Shown: positions 6,459-7,174 of the stretch, piece by piece
Position numbering within the stretch: position 1 is the first letter of the stretch
Layout: the number at the start of each line of letters is the position of its first letter
NCBI GenBank assembly: GCA_050731755.1
Contig: JBOHPP010000261.1
Coordinates: 1 to 7,174, forward strand
DNA from: JBOHPP01 sp050731755
GTDB lineage: Bacteria > Methylomirabilota > Methylomirabilia > Rokubacteriales > CSP1-6
DNA: 7,174 nt
Direction of reading: 5' to 3'
Position numbers and translations under genes: made by a program
The notes under the pieces: model-generated
What the model saw: the letters and a program-made list of their open reading frames with translations, nothing else
What the model was told of the DNA's origin: nothing
The model's database searches: none

Positions 6459-6464
6459 AAGATA
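6459..6464 (-). promoter_or_regulatory. Candidate -10 box (TATCTT) for a leaderless lgt mRNA
   Basis: TATCTT on the minus strand is separated by ACCGGAG (7 nt) from the lgt ATG. This is the same layout as at rtcB (TACAAT, ACCTGCC, ATG). A poor -35 candidate, TTGGAC, occurs 19 nt upstream. The patch is also the only AT-rich stretch available in the 37 bp divergent gap, and on the plus strand it reads TAAGAT (6458-6463), so it could serve the YdcF-family gene as well. Confidence 0.42.
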
Positions 6465-6476
6465 GCCTGGGCCCAT

Positions 6477-6497
6477 GGACTTCGTCCAATGAAGTCC
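6477..6497. repeat. Perfect 7-bp inverted repeat over the ydcF-type start codon
   Basis: GGACTTC (6477-6483), a 7 nt spacer and GAAGTCC (6491-6497) form a perfect inverted repeat that spans the ATG at 6489. A shorter hairpin, GGAC-TTC-GTCC (6477-6487), uses the same left arm, so two structures are mutually exclusive. It could be an operator for the divergent pair or an RNA hairpin that masks the start codon; chance is also possible for a 7 bp stem. Confidence 0.35.
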
Positions 6498-7148
6498 TCA
6501 TCCGCGAGGTGGCGCCGCCGCCGCGCCGCGCTCGTGGCGCTCGCCCTGGCGCTGGTCGCGACGGCGATGCTCGTCGTGGCGGCCCGCGCCGTGGGACCCT
6601 ACCTCGTCGTGGCCGACCCCCTGGAACGGAGTGACGCGATCTTCGTCCTCTCGGGCCGTACCCCGGCCCGCGAGCTGGAAGCCGCCGAGTTGTACCGACG
6701 GGGTCTGGCTGGGGCGGTGGTCGTCGCCCACGGTGTCAACCCCTTGGATGTCGCGCGAGAGCTGGCCGGCGAACCGCCGACCCAGGAGCGCTCCGCCAGT
6801 ATCCTGGAGCGTCTCGGGGTACCGCGCCAGGCGATCGCGAAGCTGGATCGGCGCGTGGAGAACACTCACGAGGAGCTGGCGGTCGACTTCGAGTACGCCA
6901 GCCACCGCGGTCTGCGCCGGGTGATCTTCGTCACCTCACCGGCGCACACCCGCCGCGTGCGAACGATCTGGAACGCCCTCTACCAGGCCACGATCCCGGC
7001 GCTCGTCCACCCCACTCCGCACGATCCCTTCGATGCCCCCCGCTGGTGGCGCTCCCGTCGGTCTGTGGAGGACGGCTTGCATGAGGTGTTCGGGATCCTG
7101 CACTTCAGGTTGGGGAGCCCCCTGCCGACGTACGACCGGTCACCGTAA
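6489..7148 (+). CDS. YdcF/DUF218-family membrane-anchored protein
   Basis: A 219-residue protein with a basic N-terminus (SSARWRRRRA), one hydrophobic helix at about 13-33, and a DUF218 domain at about 43-206 that would face the periplasm. Family landmarks: SDAIFVLSGRTPARELEAAELYRRG (48-72) with the Asp-Ala-Ile strand and following Gly-Arg, a VVVAHGV strand (77-83), ERSASILERLGVP (100-112), the RRVENTHEEL motif (121-130) and RRVIFVTSPAHTRRVRTIW (143-161). Members include SanA/YdcF-like proteins tied loosely to envelope integrity and SAM binding; no specific reaction is established for this subgroup. It is divergent from lgt with 37 bp between start codons. The ATG at 6489 is the only start giving the whole membrane helix; no Shine-Dalgarno is present, and a five-codon frame (6475-6492) ends across this ATG. 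Its stop is followed three nucleotides later by a hairpin. The family assignment is sound and the function is open. Confidence 0.85.
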   Translation: MKSSSARWRRRRAALVALALALVATAMLVVAARAVGPYLVVADPLERSDAIFVLSGRTPARELEAAELYRRGLAGAVVVAHGVNPLDVARELAGEPPTQERSASILERLGVPRQAIAKLDRRVENTHEELAVDFEYASHRGLRRVIFVTSPAHTRRVRTIWNALYQATIPALVHPTPHDPFDAPRWWRSRRSVEDGLHEVFGILHFRLGSPLPTYDRSP

Positions 7149-7151
7149 CCC

Positions 7152-7174
7152 CTGGCGCTCGCCTCTCGCGCCAG
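7152..7174 (+). terminator. Candidate terminator hairpin after the YdcF-family gene
   Basis: CTGGCGC (7152-7158) and GCGCCAG (7168-7174) form a perfect 7 bp GC-rich stem with a 9 nt loop, starting three nucleotides after the stop codon. Position and strength fit an intrinsic terminator, but the window ends exactly at the end of the stem, so the T-tract that would confirm it cannot be seen. Confidence 0.5.

Noticed and set aside
1..7174. CRISPR array, insertion sequence, attachment site, tRNA or rRNA
   Set aside because: I saw no repeated spacer pattern, transposase motif, terminal repeats, target duplication or RNA-gene fold; genes fill nearly the entire window.

Overview
The window is dense, G+C-rich (roughly two thirds by eye) chromosomal DNA carrying seven protein genes, with no sign of mobile elements, CRISPR, tRNA or rRNA. 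The composition, the mix of a diderm-type lipoprotein enzyme (Lgt) with a Cld/HemQ-family heme protein, and the strong third-position GC bias (which opens very long antisense frames) would fit an uncultured soil or groundwater bacterium such as Rokubacteria/Methylomirabilota. That taxonomic guess is inference only; nothing in the window proves it.

Layout. (1) Positions 3-707, plus strand: the 3' part of an alpha/beta hydrolase, cut by the window edge. (2) Positions 6451 down to 737, minus strand: a run of five genes read in the order lgt, rtcB, radical SAM protein, moaA, Cld-family protein. The hydrolase and the Cld gene converge with only 29 bp between them. (3) Positions 6489-7148, plus strand: a membrane-anchored YdcF/DUF218 protein, divergent from lgt across a 37 bp gap, with a hairpin after its stop codon.

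How the genes relate. lgt makes mature lipoproteins possible at the inner membrane, rtcB repairs or splices RNA, moaA starts molybdenum cofactor synthesis, and the Cld-family protein is probably a heme enzyme. These are housekeeping or loosely related tasks, so the cluster looks like co-directional packing rather than one pathway. The tightest link is between the radical SAM gene and moaA (overlapping TGATG) and then the Cld-family gene (13 nt gap); both downstream genes carry a GAGG ribosome-binding site.

The most interesting signal is at gene starts. The three upstream genes of the minus-strand run (lgt, rtcB, radical SAM) lack a well placed Shine-Dalgarno, and each has a TANNNT hexamer ending exactly 7 nt before its ATG. 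This is the arrangement expected of a -10 box that makes a leaderless mRNA. The two genes inside the tight 3' cluster instead have GAGG at 6-7 nt. The window therefore seems to show two start classes: leaderless for genes with their own promoter, Shine-Dalgarno for genes inside an operon.
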